64,000 nucleotides of DNA from Candidatus Omnitrophota bacterium (GTDB lineage: Bacteria; Omnitrophota; Gorgyraeia; JAUYCX01), in contig JAUYCX010000037.1 of the NCBI GenBank assembly GCA_030692045.1, positions 186,001-250,000 on the forward strand, given 5' to 3'. Shown piece by piece: positions 40,961 to 52,659 of this stretch. Numbering within the stretch: position 1 is the stretch's first letter; each line of letters starts with the position of its first letter. Made by a program: the position numbers and the translations under genes. The notes under the pieces are model-generated. The model saw only the letters and a program-made list of their open reading frames with translations. It searched no databases and was not told where the DNA came from.

Positions 40961-42171
40961 GTTTTAATACTATTCCAGAAATAATCGAAGATTTAAAGCA
41001 AGGCAAGATGGTCATTGTTATTGATGACGAAGGCCGTGAGAATGAAGGGGATTTAGTTTTGAGCGCCTCTTTTGCCAAGCCGCAAGATTTAAATTTTATG
41101 GCAAAAGAGGCGCGAGGTTTAATTTGTATTCCTATGGAAGAAGAGCGGTTAAACTTTCTAAATCTTCATCCTATGAAAGATAATCTTACTACGCGCCACC
41201 AAGCTGTAAAAGACCGCTTTGGCACTGCTTGGATGATATCTGTGGATGCGGCGTATGGAATAACCACTGGGATCTCTGCATATGATCGTGCTCAAACCAT
41301 TAGGGTTTTAATTGACTCAAAAAGTAAACCAGAGGATTTAATAACACCCGGACATTTGTTTCCTTTAAAGGCACAAAAGGGCGGAGTTTTGGTAAGGGCT
41401 GGGCATACTGAAGCAGCTGTTGATTTAATGCGTTTAACCGGACTTTATCCTGCAGGGGTAATCTGCGAGATAATGAATGACGATGGCACAATGGCGCGTA
41501 CCCCACAATTAGTTGAGTTTGCTAAAAAACATAATTTAAAAATCTGTACTATTGCCAGTTTAATCGAGTTTCGTAGGTTTTCAGAAAAGCTTATAAGTAA
41601 AACTACCGAAACTTCTATCCCCACAAAATTTGGCAGATTTAAATTGTTGCTTTATGAATCCACTGTGGATAAGAATTATCATCTGGCACTGGTTACGGGT
41701 AAGATAAATAAAGAGGAGCCAATTCTGGTGCGTGTGCATTCAGAATGTTTAACCGGCGATGTCTTTGGGTCTTTGCGCTGTGACTGCGGAGAGCAATTGC
41801 ATAAATCTATTGAGATGATTGCAAAACAGGGTTGTGGAATTATCCTTTATATGAATCAGGAGGGGCGAGGAATTGGTTTGGTTAACAAACTTAAGGCATA
41901 TAATTTACAGGATACGGGAATGGATACTGTTGAGGCAAATGAGGCATTGGGTTTTGCTGCGGATTTACGCGATTACGGAATTGGCGCGCAGATATTGGTA
42001 GATTTGGGTGTAGAAAAAATTCGGCTTTTAACCAATAACCCGCGTAAAATTGTGGGGTTGGAGGGTTATGGTTTGAAGGTAGTGGAGCGAGTTTCCTTAA
42101 AGACTAAGTTGACTTCCTTAAATAAAAAATATTTGCAGACTAAGAGGGAAAAGTTAGGGCATATCTTGTAA
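40957..42171 (+). CDS. ribBA: 3,4-dihydroxy-2-butanone 4-phosphate synthase / GTP cyclohydrolase II
   Basis: A 404-residue bifunctional enzyme. The RibB half has [10 protein letters not shown] near residue 25 and G-H-T-E-A near residue 150. The RibA half has the zinc site H-S-E-C-x-T-G-D and R-C-D-C-G near residue 265, and N-Q-E-G-R-G-I-G. It makes both riboflavin precursors from ribulose 5-phosphate and GTP. ribH follows after 36 bases. Confidence 0.97.
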   Translation: MSFNTIPEIIEDLKQGKMVIVIDDEGRENEGDLVLSASFAKPQDLNFMAKEARGLICIPMEEERLNFLNLHPMKDNLTTRHQAVKDRFGTAWMISVDAAYGITTGISAYDRAQTIRVLIDSKSKPEDLITPGHLFPLKAQKGGVLVRAGHTEAAVDLMRLTGLYPAGVICEIMNDDGTMARTPQLVEFAKKHNLKICTIASLIEFRRFSEKLISKTTETSIPTKFGRFKLLLYESTVDKNYHLALVTGKINKEEPILVRVHSECLTGDVFGSLRCDCGEQLHKSIEMIAKQGCGIILYMNQEGRGIGLVNKLKAYNLQDTGMDTVEANEALGFAADLRDYGIGAQILVDLGVEKIRLLTNNPRKIVGLEGYGLKVVERVSLKTKLTSLNKKYLQTKREKLGHIL

Positions 42172-42207
42172 TTTATGCCTAATGGAAAATTGAGAGGAGG
42201 AGGTAAA

Positions 42208-42672
42208 ATGGTTAAGAAAATCGAAGGCAGTTTAATTGCTAAAGGTAAAAAATTTAGCATAGTTGCATCGCGCTTTAATGATTTTGTCACCAAAGAGCTT
42301 GTAGACGGATGCGTAGATACCTTAGTGCGTCATGGAGTAAATGATGACGATATTAGCGTTACTTGGGTTCCTGGCGCATTTGAGATACCTACCATTGCCA
42401 AACGTTTGGTAAGCTTAAAAAATATTGATGCAGTTATTTGCTTGGGCACAATTATTCGGGGAGCTACCCCGCATTTCGATTACATTGCTTCAGCGGTGGC
42501 CAAGGGCATTGCCAAGGTTTCTTTAGACTCAGGAAAACCAGTTGTGTTTGGCGTAATTACTGCTGATACAATTGAGCAGGCAATTGAGCGCGCCGGCACC
42601 AAAGACGGAAATAAAGGAAAAGACGCGGCTCTAAATGCCATTGAAATGGCAAATCTTTTAGAGAAACTCTAA
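42208..42672 (+). CDS. ribH: 6,7-dimethyl-8-ribityllumazine synthase
   Basis: A 154-residue lumazine synthase. F-N-D-F-V-T near residue 21, W-V-P-G-A-F-E-I-P near residue 52, and [12 protein letters not shown] near residue 77 carry the substrate and catalytic residues. The ATG at 42208 follows a very strong AGGAGGAGG; an in-frame upstream start at 42175 is less likely. It condenses the two RibBA products. Confidence 0.96.
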   Translation: MVKKIEGSLIAKGKKFSIVASRFNDFVTKELVDGCVDTLVRHGVNDDDISVTWVPGAFEIPTIAKRLVSLKNIDAVICLGTIIRGATPHFDYIASAVAKGIAKVSLDSGKPVVFGVITADTIEQAIERAGTKDGNKGKDAALNAIEMANLLEKL

Positions 42673-42696
42673 GTTAGTTGATAGGTTGATAGGCGA

Positions 42697-43122
42697 ATGA
42701 GAAAACGCACAAAATCCAGAGACTATGCCTTAAAATTTCTTTATCAAATTGATATTACCAAAGAGTCAAGCGATAAAGATTTCGAAGAATTTTGGCAGAA
42801 TCAAGAAGAGCCATATGCTGAAGTTAAGGAATTTGCCTTCACTTTGGTTAAAGGTACTATTGAAAACTTAAAAGATATTGATAAGAAGATTACTGATTAT
42901 GCCGTGAATTGGCAGTTAAAGCGCATGGCAGTTGTGGATAGGAATATTTTAAGATTGGCAACCTTTGAGTTACTTTATCTAAAGGACATTCCGCCTAAGG
43001 TATCCATAAATGAGGCTGTAGATTTAGCAAAAAAATACGGAGACATTGAATCCGGACGCTTTGTTAATGGAATACTTGACAAAATAAACAAGACCGAGTG
43101 CTTAGATAAGAAATCTTCTTAA
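42697..43122 (+). CDS. nusB: Transcription antitermination factor NusB
   Basis: A 141-residue all-helical NusB. R-x-Y-A-L-K-F-L-Y-Q near the N-terminus, V-D-R-N-I-L-R-L-A-T-F-E-L near residue 85, and K-V-S-I-N-E-A-V-D-L-A-K-K-Y-G are the family signature. It acts with NusE/S10 in rRNA antitermination. Its place after ribH is widely conserved. Confidence 0.95.
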   Translation: MRKRTKSRDYALKFLYQIDITKESSDKDFEEFWQNQEEPYAEVKEFAFTLVKGTIENLKDIDKKITDYAVNWQLKRMAVVDRNILRLATFELLYLKDIPPKVSINEAVDLAKKYGDIESGRFVNGILDKINKTECLDKKSS

Positions 43123-43158
43123 GATAAGTCTACGTTCAATAATGATTTCAAAAATTTC

Positions 43159-43980
43159 ATGAAATACGCTGATTTACATATCCACACTAATTTATCTGAT
43201 AGTACCTACTCGCCTCGCCAGGTAGTAAAATTATCCCTAAAAAATAAACTTTCTGCAATTAGCATTACTGACCATGATACAGTTGATGCAATTGAACCCA
43301 TCCAAAAAATAGCCAATCCTTTGGGATTAGAGATAATTCCGGGAATTGAGATGACTTGCGACATTGATGGCATAGAGATTCATATCTTAGGTTATTTTAT
43401 TGATTATAAAGATAAAAATTTTCTAAACAAACTTAAGGAATTAAGACAAATTAGAGTTGAGCGCATTCATAAAATGGTTGAAAAGTTGAAAGGTTTAGGG
43501 TTAACTGGGATGAAGGCAGAGGAGGTTGTTAAATCAGCTGGCAGAGGAGCAGTTGGGCGTGTGCATTTGGCTGTTGCGATGCAGAAAAAAGGTTATGTTG
43601 GTTCAATTCAGGAGGCTTTTTATAAATTTATTCACGACAAAGGCCCTGCCTATGTTAGTAAATTTAGATTTAAGCCGCAAGAGGTAATTGATTTAATCAT
43701 AAAAAATAATGGTATCCCTGTTTTGGCGCATCCGCATACATTGGGTAGAAAAAAGTTTATTGAGGAGTTTGTAGGTTTTGGTTTAAAAGGCATTGAAGTT
43801 TTTTATCCTGAATACACGCACACCCAAACAGAATATTACAAAAATTTTGCCGATAAATTTAATTTGCTTTTAACTGGCGGCTCAGATTGTCACGGAGAAA
43901 TTAGGGAGGGTAATTCTATCGGTAAGATTAAAATTCCTTATGAACTGGTTGAGAAATTAAGACAAGCATATGAACGATGA
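43159..43980 (+). CDS. PHP-domain phosphoesterase (TrpH/RNase AM-like)
   Basis: A 273-residue PHP protein. D-L-H-I-H-T-N-L-S-D-S-T, T-D-H-D-T near residue 38, and the late G-S-D-C-H-G supply metal ligands; E-I-H-I-L-G-Y is present. Relatives hydrolyse 5' nucleotides from short RNA (RNase AM) or 3',5'-bisphosphates. It sits inside the riboflavin operon between nusB and ribD, overlapping ribD by 11 bases, probably for co-expression only. Confidence 0.88.
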   Translation: MKYADLHIHTNLSDSTYSPRQVVKLSLKNKLSAISITDHDTVDAIEPIQKIANPLGLEIIPGIEMTCDIDGIEIHILGYFIDYKDKNFLNKLKELRQIRVERIHKMVEKLKGLGLTGMKAEEVVKSAGRGAVGRVHLAVAMQKKGYVGSIQEAFYKFIHDKGPAYVSKFRFKPQEVIDLIIKNNGIPVLAHPHTLGRKKFIEEFVGFGLKGIEVFYPEYTHTQTEYYKNFADKFNLLLTGGSDCHGEIREGNSIGKIKIPYELVEKLRQAYER

Positions 43981-45061
43981 ATATTATATGAGAATTGCCA
44001 TTAATTTGGCTTTGAAGGCAAAGGGTCAAACAAGTCCTAACCCTTTGGTGGGCGCCTTAATTGTAAAGAATAGTCGGATAATTTCTTCTGGTTACCATCA
44101 CAAAGCTGGTTTGCCTCATGCTGAAATAATTGTTTTAAACAAGGCAGGTAAAAAGGCAAAGGGAGCAAAATTATATATTAACTTAGAGCCCTGTTGCCAT
44201 TTTGGCAGAACTGCGCCTTGCGTTTATGCGATTTTGGAAAGCGGTATTAAAAAGGTAATTATTGGTACAATTGACCCTAATCCAATGATGAATGGCAAGA
44301 GCATCAAACTGTTGCAAGCACACGGCGTTGAAGTAAAAGCAGGTATTTTAGAAAAGGAATGCCTTGATATAAATCAGCCGTTTATAAAGTATATCACTAA
44401 AAGAATTCCTTATGTTACTGTTAAAACCGCCCAATCTTTAGATGGTAGGATTGCTACCAAAACCGGGCAATCAAAATGGATAACCACTGAATATGCGCGT
44501 AAATATAGCCACAACTTAAGAAAACTTTATGATGCGATTGTAGTTGGGGTAAATACGGTTATAAAGGATAATCCATTGTTGAACTCAACTACGAATAAGA
44601 GGTTCTTTAAAGTTGTAATAGATCGAGAATTGAAGATATCCACAAAGGCAAGAATTTTTTCTAAGGAATCCAAGGCAGAGATTATAATTGCATCGGGTAA
44701 TAGAGCTTTAGAAAGTAAAAAAAATATTTTAGAAAAGATGGGCGCAAAAGTTTTAACTTTTGCGCCCCAAAAAGGACAGATTCCTTTAAAGAAGCTATTA
44801 TCCAGCCTAGCTGAATTAGAGATTAGTAACATTTTGGTTGAGGGCGGTGGAGAAACTATAGGGAGATTCTTTGATGCAAACTTAGTAGATAAGGTTTTAT
44901 TTTTTATTGCAGCAAAAATAATCGGCGGAAAAGAAGCGATAAGTTCTGTAATGGGAGAAGGAATTAGAAAAATTAGTCAGGCAACTCAGATTAAAGATTG
45001 GGAATTTAAAAAAATTGGTCAAGATTTATTAATAGAAGGAAATGTTTACCGGTATAATTGA
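43970..45061 (+). CDS. ribD: Bifunctional diaminohydroxyphosphoribosylaminopyrimidine deaminase / reductase
   Basis: A 363-residue RibD. The deaminase zinc site is H-A-E near residue 50 with P-C-C-H-F-G-R-T-A-P-C. The reductase domain starts near residue 145 (V-T-V-K-T-A-Q-S-L-D-G-R-I-A) and contains V-E-G-G-G-E. It carries out the second and third steps after RibA. It overlaps ribE by 20 bases. Confidence 0.96.
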   Translation: MNDEYYMRIAINLALKAKGQTSPNPLVGALIVKNSRIISSGYHHKAGLPHAEIIVLNKAGKKAKGAKLYINLEPCCHFGRTAPCVYAILESGIKKVIIGTIDPNPMMNGKSIKLLQAHGVEVKAGILEKECLDINQPFIKYITKRIPYVTVKTAQSLDGRIATKTGQSKWITTEYARKYSHNLRKLYDAIVVGVNTVIKDNPLLNSTTNKRFFKVVIDRELKISTKARIFSKESKAEIIIASGNRALESKKNILEKMGAKVLTFAPQKGQIPLKKLLSSLAELEISNILVEGGGETIGRFFDANLVDKVLFFIAAKIIGGKEAISSVMGEGIRKISQATQIKDWEFKKIGQDLLIEGNVYRYN

Positions 45062-45647
45062 AGAATTAGGTAAGATTGTAAGGATAGAAAACTTAAAAGG
45101 CAATCGTCTCTTAACCATAGGAGCACAAAAGGTTATTGACTTAACTAAAATCGGAGACAGTATTGCGGTTAACGGAGTTTGTTTAACAGTTGTGAAGATA
45201 GAGAATAAAAATTTATCTTTTGAGGTGATACCAGAAACTTTGGATAAAACAAATTTGAAATTTCTTAAAGTTTCTGATTCAGTGAATTTAGAGCGTTCTT
45301 TAAAATTCAATGAAAGAATCGGCGGACATTTATTAAGCGGCCACATTGATACAGTGGGAATAATCCGAAAAAAAAGCTTTACCTTGGGAGGTTATAAATT
45401 TGAAATTGCGCTGGACAAAGATTTTCTTCCATTCATTGTAAATAAAGGGTCAGTTGCTATAGATGGGATTAGTTTGACCGCGGCAAACATTAAGGGAAAT
45501 ACATTTAGCGTCTATATAATCCCACATACTTTAAAGGTAACAACCTTAGGGTTTAAAGGTCCTTCAAGTTATGTAAATATTGAAGTGGATATGTTAGGAA
45601 AATATGTTTTGTCTTTATTAAAAAGCCAGCAAACAGTAATATCTTAA
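45042..45647 (+). CDS. ribE: Riboflavin synthase alpha chain
   Basis: A 201-residue protein with two lumazine-binding barrels. The N-barrel starts M-F-T-G-I-I-E-E-L-G and has N-G-V-C-L-T-V; the second has D-G-I-S-L-T-A and G-H-I-D-T-V-G joins them. It dismutates two lumazines into riboflavin. It is the final gene of the FMN-switched operon. Confidence 0.96.
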   Translation: MFTGIIEELGKIVRIENLKGNRLLTIGAQKVIDLTKIGDSIAVNGVCLTVVKIENKNLSFEVIPETLDKTNLKFLKVSDSVNLERSLKFNERIGGHLLSGHIDTVGIIRKKSFTLGGYKFEIALDKDFLPFIVNKGSVAIDGISLTAANIKGNTFSVYIIPHTLKVTTLGFKGPSSYVNIEVDMLGKYVLSLLKSQQTVIS

Positions 45648-45655
45648 AAAACTAA

Positions 45656-45748
45656 TTTAAACACTAATTTCCACGAATTTTCAACTAATTACCACGAATA
45701 AATTAGTGGTAATTAGCGTTAGATTCGCGTCAATTAGCGTTCTAAACA
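45656..45748. repeat. Word-repeat inverted hairpin (ACTAATT type)
   Basis: The left arm iterates ACTAATTTCCACGAA and AACTAATTACCACGAA. The right arm iterates TTAGTGGTAATTAGCGTTAG and CAATTAGCG. It lies between ribE and the ketosynthase-like gene. Confidence 0.65.
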
Positions 45749-45753
45749 AAAGG

Positions 45754-45782
45754 TTGACAATCTTTTCTTAAAAAGAGAAAAT
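45754..45782 (+). promoter_or_regulatory. Candidate promoter of the FabF-like cluster
   Basis: A perfect TTGACA at 45754-45759 precedes a weak -10 (GAAAAT, 45777-45782) by 17 bases. The ATG is only eight bases beyond, so the leader would be very short. Confidence 0.4.
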
Positions 45783-45789
45783 AGAACTA

Positions 45790-47025
45790 ATGGAAAGGCG
45801 CGTAGTTATAACAGGTGTGGGAATTCTAGCCTCTAACGGAATTGGAAAGGATGCTTTTTGGAATTCTTTATCGGAAGGTAAGACTGGCTTTAAGAGAGTC
45901 AGCTTGTTTGACACATCTGAATTAACTGTAAAACAGGCAGGAGAGATTACAGAATTTGATGCCACAAAGTTTTTAGGCACAAAGGGCCTTAGGACTTTAG
46001 ACCGCAGTACAAAACTTATTTGTTCTGCAGCAAAGCTTGCCATACAAGACGCTAAATTGCAAATTACACAAGAGAATACTTATGATACTGGAGTTTGCGT
46101 TGGTACAACTTTAGGCAGTGTTTATAGTATTAGCGAATTTGATAAGCAGGCTTTAAGAGAAGGTCCTCGTTCAGTAAATCCAATGCTATTTCCCAATACC
46201 GTGATAAATTCTCCAGCTTCGCAGGTTTCAATTTGGTGTAATATCAAAGGCTTTAATACCACCATCTCAACTGGTTTTACAGCTAGTCTTGACTCTTTAA
46301 GTTATGCCGCTGATTTTATAAAATGGGGTAAGGCGAAGATTATTTTGGCAGGCGGTGTTGAGGAGATGTGCATTCAAACATTTTTAGGGTTTTATAAATT
46401 AAAATTCTTATCTGGTTCAAAGGAAAATGAAGAATTTATCTCCTGCCCTTTTGATAGAAGAAGAAATGGAATTGTTTTTGGAGAAGGAGCGGGATTTTTA
46501 GTTTTGGAAGATTTGGAATCAGCGCAAAAAAGAAATGTAGATATTTTAGCTGAGGTTAGCGGATTTGGCATAAGCTTTGATCCCTTTAGAATAAACAAAT
46601 ACAATCCTCGAGGGGATGGTTTAAAACAGGCAATGCGCTCGGCTTTGGAGAATACAGGTTTTTCAGTTGAAGACATTGATTGTATATTTGCCAATGCCAA
46701 TTCTACAATTGCAGCAGATAAGATTGAAACTGAAGCCATAAAAGAGGTTTTTGGAGAATGTGCTTATAAGATTCCTATAACTGCTATAAAGTCAATGACT
46801 GGAGAGGGTTTTAGTGTTTCGGGAATTTTTGAGGCGGTTTCTGCGGTAGGCGCAATTAAAAATAGTTTTATTCCTCCTACGGTAAATTACGAGGTTAAAG
46901 ATGAGGCTTGCGATTTAGATTATGTACCCAATAAATCTTCGCATTTACAATTAAAAAATGTGATGGTAATTACCTTTGGCCCAAGCGGCAGTAATACGGT
47001 TATGATTTTAAAAAGGTATGAATAA
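45790..47025 (+). CDS. FabF-like ketosynthase lacking the Cys-His-His triad (chain-length-factor-like)
   Basis: A 411-residue thiolase-fold protein colinear with FabF. The active-site segment reads I-S-T-G-F163-T-A-S, so the nucleophilic cysteine is phenylalanine. The first histidine position is N302 (A-N-A-N-S-T) and the second is E339 (K-S-M-T-G-E), while K334 is kept. The gating segment F-G-P-S-G-S-N is also altered. Such triad loss is known from chain length factors of type II polyketide and aryl-polyene systems, which pair with an active ketosynthase. No active partner is in the window. fabG and fabZ follow at once. Confidence 0.85.
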   Translation: MERRVVITGVGILASNGIGKDAFWNSLSEGKTGFKRVSLFDTSELTVKQAGEITEFDATKFLGTKGLRTLDRSTKLICSAAKLAIQDAKLQITQENTYDTGVCVGTTLGSVYSISEFDKQALREGPRSVNPMLFPNTVINSPASQVSIWCNIKGFNTTISTGFTASLDSLSYAADFIKWGKAKIILAGGVEEMCIQTFLGFYKLKFLSGSKENEEFISCPFDRRRNGIVFGEGAGFLVLEDLESAQKRNVDILAEVSGFGISFDPFRINKYNPRGDGLKQAMRSALENTGFSVEDIDCIFANANSTIAADKIETEAIKEVFGECAYKIPITAIKSMTGEGFSVSGIFEAVSAVGAIKNSFIPPTVNYEVKDEACDLDYVPNKSSHLQLKNVMVITFGPSGSNTVMILKRYE

Positions 47026-47772
47026 ATGGATTTAAAAGGAAAGGTAGCAATAGTTACAGGTGGAAGCAGGGGAATTGGCAGAGAAATTGTTTTGGCATTA
47101 GCAAAGAAAGGCTGTTTTATTGCCTTTAATTATTTTAAGAATGAATCTTTAGCCGAGAGTTTGATTAAAGAAGTTAAGTCTTTAAACACAAAGGCAATTG
47201 CCAGAATGGTTGACATTAGAGATTTCGAGAAAGTTAAATTATGGGTGGAAGATGTTAAAAGAGAATTTGGTCAATTGGATATTTTAATAAATAATGCAGG
47301 TATAATTAATGATAAAGCATTAATGCTTATGGAGCCAGTTGATTGGCAGGAGGTTATTAAGATAAATTTAATCGGCGTCTTTAATGTTACCCGTGCCTGC
47401 ATAGTAACATTTTTAAAACAGAAAAGCGGTAATATTGTAAATATTTCTTCTGTTAGCGGCATAACCGGCACTAACCGTCAGACAAATTATTCTGCCAGCA
47501 AAGCAGGAATTATTGGTTTTACAAAATCTTTAGCTAAAGAAGTGGCAGCGTTTAATATCAAGGTCAATGCCGTTGCTCCAGGTTATATTGAAACTGACAT
47601 GCTCTCTAATCTAAAAGAAGATTATAAACAGCAATTGCTAAACAGTATTCCCATGAATAGGTTTGGTAAGTCTGCTGAGGTGGCAAATGTTGTTTTATTT
47701 TTATTGAGTCAACAGGCTTCCTACATTACAGGCCAGGTGATAGTGGTAGATGGCGGTTTGTCTATGAAATAA
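47026..47772 (+). CDS. fabG: 3-oxoacyl-ACP reductase (SDR family)
   Basis: A 248-residue short-chain dehydrogenase. The cofactor motif is T-G-G-S-R-G-I-G near residue 10, N-N-A-G lies near residue 87, and the catalytic S-S-V-S and Y-S-A-S-K near residue 150. V-A-P-G-Y-I-E-T-D-M is the typical FabG segment. It reduces 3-ketoacyl-ACP. It starts directly after the triad-less ketosynthase gene, so it may serve a dedicated pathway rather than housekeeping fatty acid synthesis. Confidence 0.92.
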   Translation: MDLKGKVAIVTGGSRGIGREIVLALAKKGCFIAFNYFKNESLAESLIKEVKSLNTKAIARMVDIRDFEKVKLWVEDVKREFGQLDILINNAGIINDKALMLMEPVDWQEVIKINLIGVFNVTRACIVTFLKQKSGNIVNISSVSGITGTNRQTNYSASKAGIIGFTKSLAKEVAAFNIKVNAVAPGYIETDMLSNLKEDYKQQLLNSIPMNRFGKSAEVANVVLFLLSQQASYITGQVIVVDGGLSMK

Positions 47773-47798
47773 ATGAGGGCATAAGTTATGCGCTCATT
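47772..47798 (+). promoter_or_regulatory. Hairpin with CTCATTAA border upstream of fabZ
   Basis: AATGAG pairs with CTCATT and GCATAA with TTATGC in a compact hairpin. It ends CTCATTAA shortly before the AGAGAGG of fabZ. It is a minimal relative of the palindromic leaders. Confidence 0.5.
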
Positions 47799-47815
47799 AA
47801 AAAGAGAGGTTATAA

Positions 47816-48244
47816 ATGCTTGACATTGAAGAGATTAAGAAGATTTTACCACAAAGATTTCCTTTTTTAATGATTGACCGCGTTATAGAAATTAAGGAAA
47901 ATGAAAGTTTGGTAGCCTTGAAAAATGTTACAGCCAATGAGAATTTTTTTCAAGGCCATTTTCCTGAGAAAAAGGTTATGCCAGGGGTTCTGATTATTGA
48001 AGCAATGGCGCAAGCCTCAATAATATTCTTTTATCTTAGCAAAAGGCCAGAAGGTAAACCCATTTATTATTTAGGAAAATTAGAGGCAAGATTTTTTAAT
48101 CCTGTTGTGCCGGGTGATCAGCTTAAGATTGAAGTAAGGCCTCTAAAGTTAATGAGTAAGTTAGGAGTTGTCAAAACAGAGGCATTTGTCAAAGATAAGT
48201 TAGTTGCTTCTTCTGAAATAACCTTTAGTGTTAAGCAGGAATAA
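47816..48244 (+). CDS. fabZ: 3-hydroxyacyl-ACP dehydratase FabZ
   Basis: A 142-residue hot-dog-fold dehydratase. L-P-Q-R-F-P-F-L-M-I-D-R-V near the N-terminus, then G-H-F-P-E-K-K-V-M-P-G-V-L-I-I-E-A-M-A-Q with the catalytic His and Glu. It dehydrates 3-hydroxyacyl-ACP, the step after FabG. It is the third gene of the ketosynthase-like cluster. Confidence 0.95.
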   Translation: MLDIEEIKKILPQRFPFLMIDRVIEIKENESLVALKNVTANENFFQGHFPEKKVMPGVLIIEAMAQASIIFFYLSKRPEGKPIYYLGKLEARFFNPVVPGDQLKIEVRPLKLMSKLGVVKTEAFVKDKLVASSEITFSVKQE

Positions 48245-48295
48245 ATTTTAACAGCACTCTTAAATTAATATCCTACCCAAAACAGCCTCTAATTA

Positions 48296-48324
48296 TTGCT
48301 AACTCTAAAGATTTCTGTTATACT
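48296..48324 (+). promoter_or_regulatory. Promoter of tRNA-Pro
   Basis: TTGCTA at 48296-48301 and TATACT at 48319-48324 are separated by 17 bases, about 42 bases before the tRNA. Confidence 0.6.
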
Positions 48325-48366
48325 AAAAAACGCACTTGGATTTAGGAAGTTGTTAGAGAGATGAGA

Positions 48367-48442
48367 CGGGGAGTAGCTCAGCTTGGCTTAGAGCGCAACG
48401 TTCGGGACGTTGAGGCCGTGGGTTCAAGTCCCACCTCCCCGA
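48367..48442 (+). tRNA. tRNA-Pro(CGG)
   Basis: Acceptor stem CGGGGAG/CTCCCCG with discriminator A. The D arm is AGCTCAGCTTGGCTTAGAGC, the anticodon stem CAACG/CGTTG with loop TTCGGGA (anticodon CGG, codon CCG), and the T arm GTGGG-TTCAAGT-CCCAC. The C1-G72 pair is typical of bacterial tRNA-Pro. CCA is not encoded; a CCA-adding enzyme gene lies at 53547. Confidence 0.95.
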
Positions 48443-48503
48443 TGAATTTAGTTGATGCACATTTTTTGCGCTACCTAAAGCATTGTAAGTTCGTTTATCA
48501 ACT

Positions 48504-48772
48504 ATGAAGCGTTTGCACATAATTTATTCTGGAATGGTTCAAGGCGTAGGCTTTAGATTCACTGCGAAGCGTTTAGCTAATGATTTAGAGCTTAGCGGTT
48601 GGGTTAGGAACAATCGAGATAGAACTGTGGAGATAGTTTGCGAAGGTTCTGAGGATAAATTATCAGAATTCTTAAGAAAAATTGAAGATTCACTTGCAGG
48701 TTATATCCGCAGTAAAGATGTCAACTGGATAGAGTCAACCGGAGAATTTAAAGATTTTTCAATAAAGTTTTA

Positions 48773-48773
<1 letters not shown>
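48504..48773 (+). CDS. acyP: Acylphosphatase
   Basis: An 89-residue acylphosphatase. G-M-V-Q-G-V-G-F-R near residue 10 has the catalytic arginine, and G-W-V-R-N-N-R-D near residue 32 has the catalytic asparagine. It hydrolyses acyl phosphates. Its stop overlaps the start of the metallophosphoesterase gene. Confidence 0.94.
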
Positions 48774-52029
<3,256 letters not shown>

Positions 52030-52032
52030 TCT

Positions 52033-52647
52033 ATGATTTTAGAACATATAATTGTTGGTTCAATGGAAGTGAATTGTTATCTTTTAGGCTCAGAGACTTC
52101 AAAGGACGCGGTTATTATTGACCCAGGAGATGATTACCCAAAAATTAAGAAACTTTTAGAGAGGCTGAAATTAAATCCTAAATTCATTATTAATACCCAT
52201 GGCCATATGGACCACATTGGCGCAGATGATAAATTTAACCTGCCAGTTTATATCCATCGGCTGGATGCAGGTTGCTTAATTAATCCAGAAAAAAATCTTT
52301 CTGCAATGTTTGGCTTGGCGTATTCAGTAAAATCTGTTGCTTGGCCTCTTGATGATGGCAAGACAATAAATCTCGAAAACTTAAATTTAGAAATTATCCA
52401 CACCCCTGGCCATACGCCGGGCAGCATCTGTATAAAGGTTAACAATATAGTTTTTACAGGTGACACATTATTCCAAGGCGGAATTGGCAGAACAGATTTT
52501 CCCGGTGCCTCAGAAAGCAATTTATTTCGTTCCATTCGGGAGAAACTGTTAACTTTAGATGACGAAACAATTATCTATCCCGGCCATGGACCAAATTCAA
52601 CCATCGGTCAAGAAAGAAAAAGTAATCCATTCTTAATTGGCATATAA
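52033..52647 (+). CDS. Metallo-beta-lactamase-fold hydrolase (glyoxalase II-like)
   Basis: A 204-residue MBL protein. T-H-G-H-M-D-H near residue 55 is the zinc motif, H-T-P-G-H-T-P-G-S near residue 120 and T-G-D-T-L-F near residue 140 complete the site, with a late P-G-H-G. This is the YcbL/GloB-like branch that hydrolyses thioesters; the natural substrate is uncertain. Confidence 0.9.
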   Translation: MILEHIIVGSMEVNCYLLGSETSKDAVIIDPGDDYPKIKKLLERLKLNPKFIINTHGHMDHIGADDKFNLPVYIHRLDAGCLINPEKNLSAMFGLAYSVKSVAWPLDDGKTINLENLNLEIIHTPGHTPGSICIKVNNIVFTGDTLFQGGIGRTDFPGASESNLFRSIREKLLTLDDETIIYPGHGPNSTIGQERKSNPFLIGI

Positions 52648-52659
52648 ATTAATCGAAGA

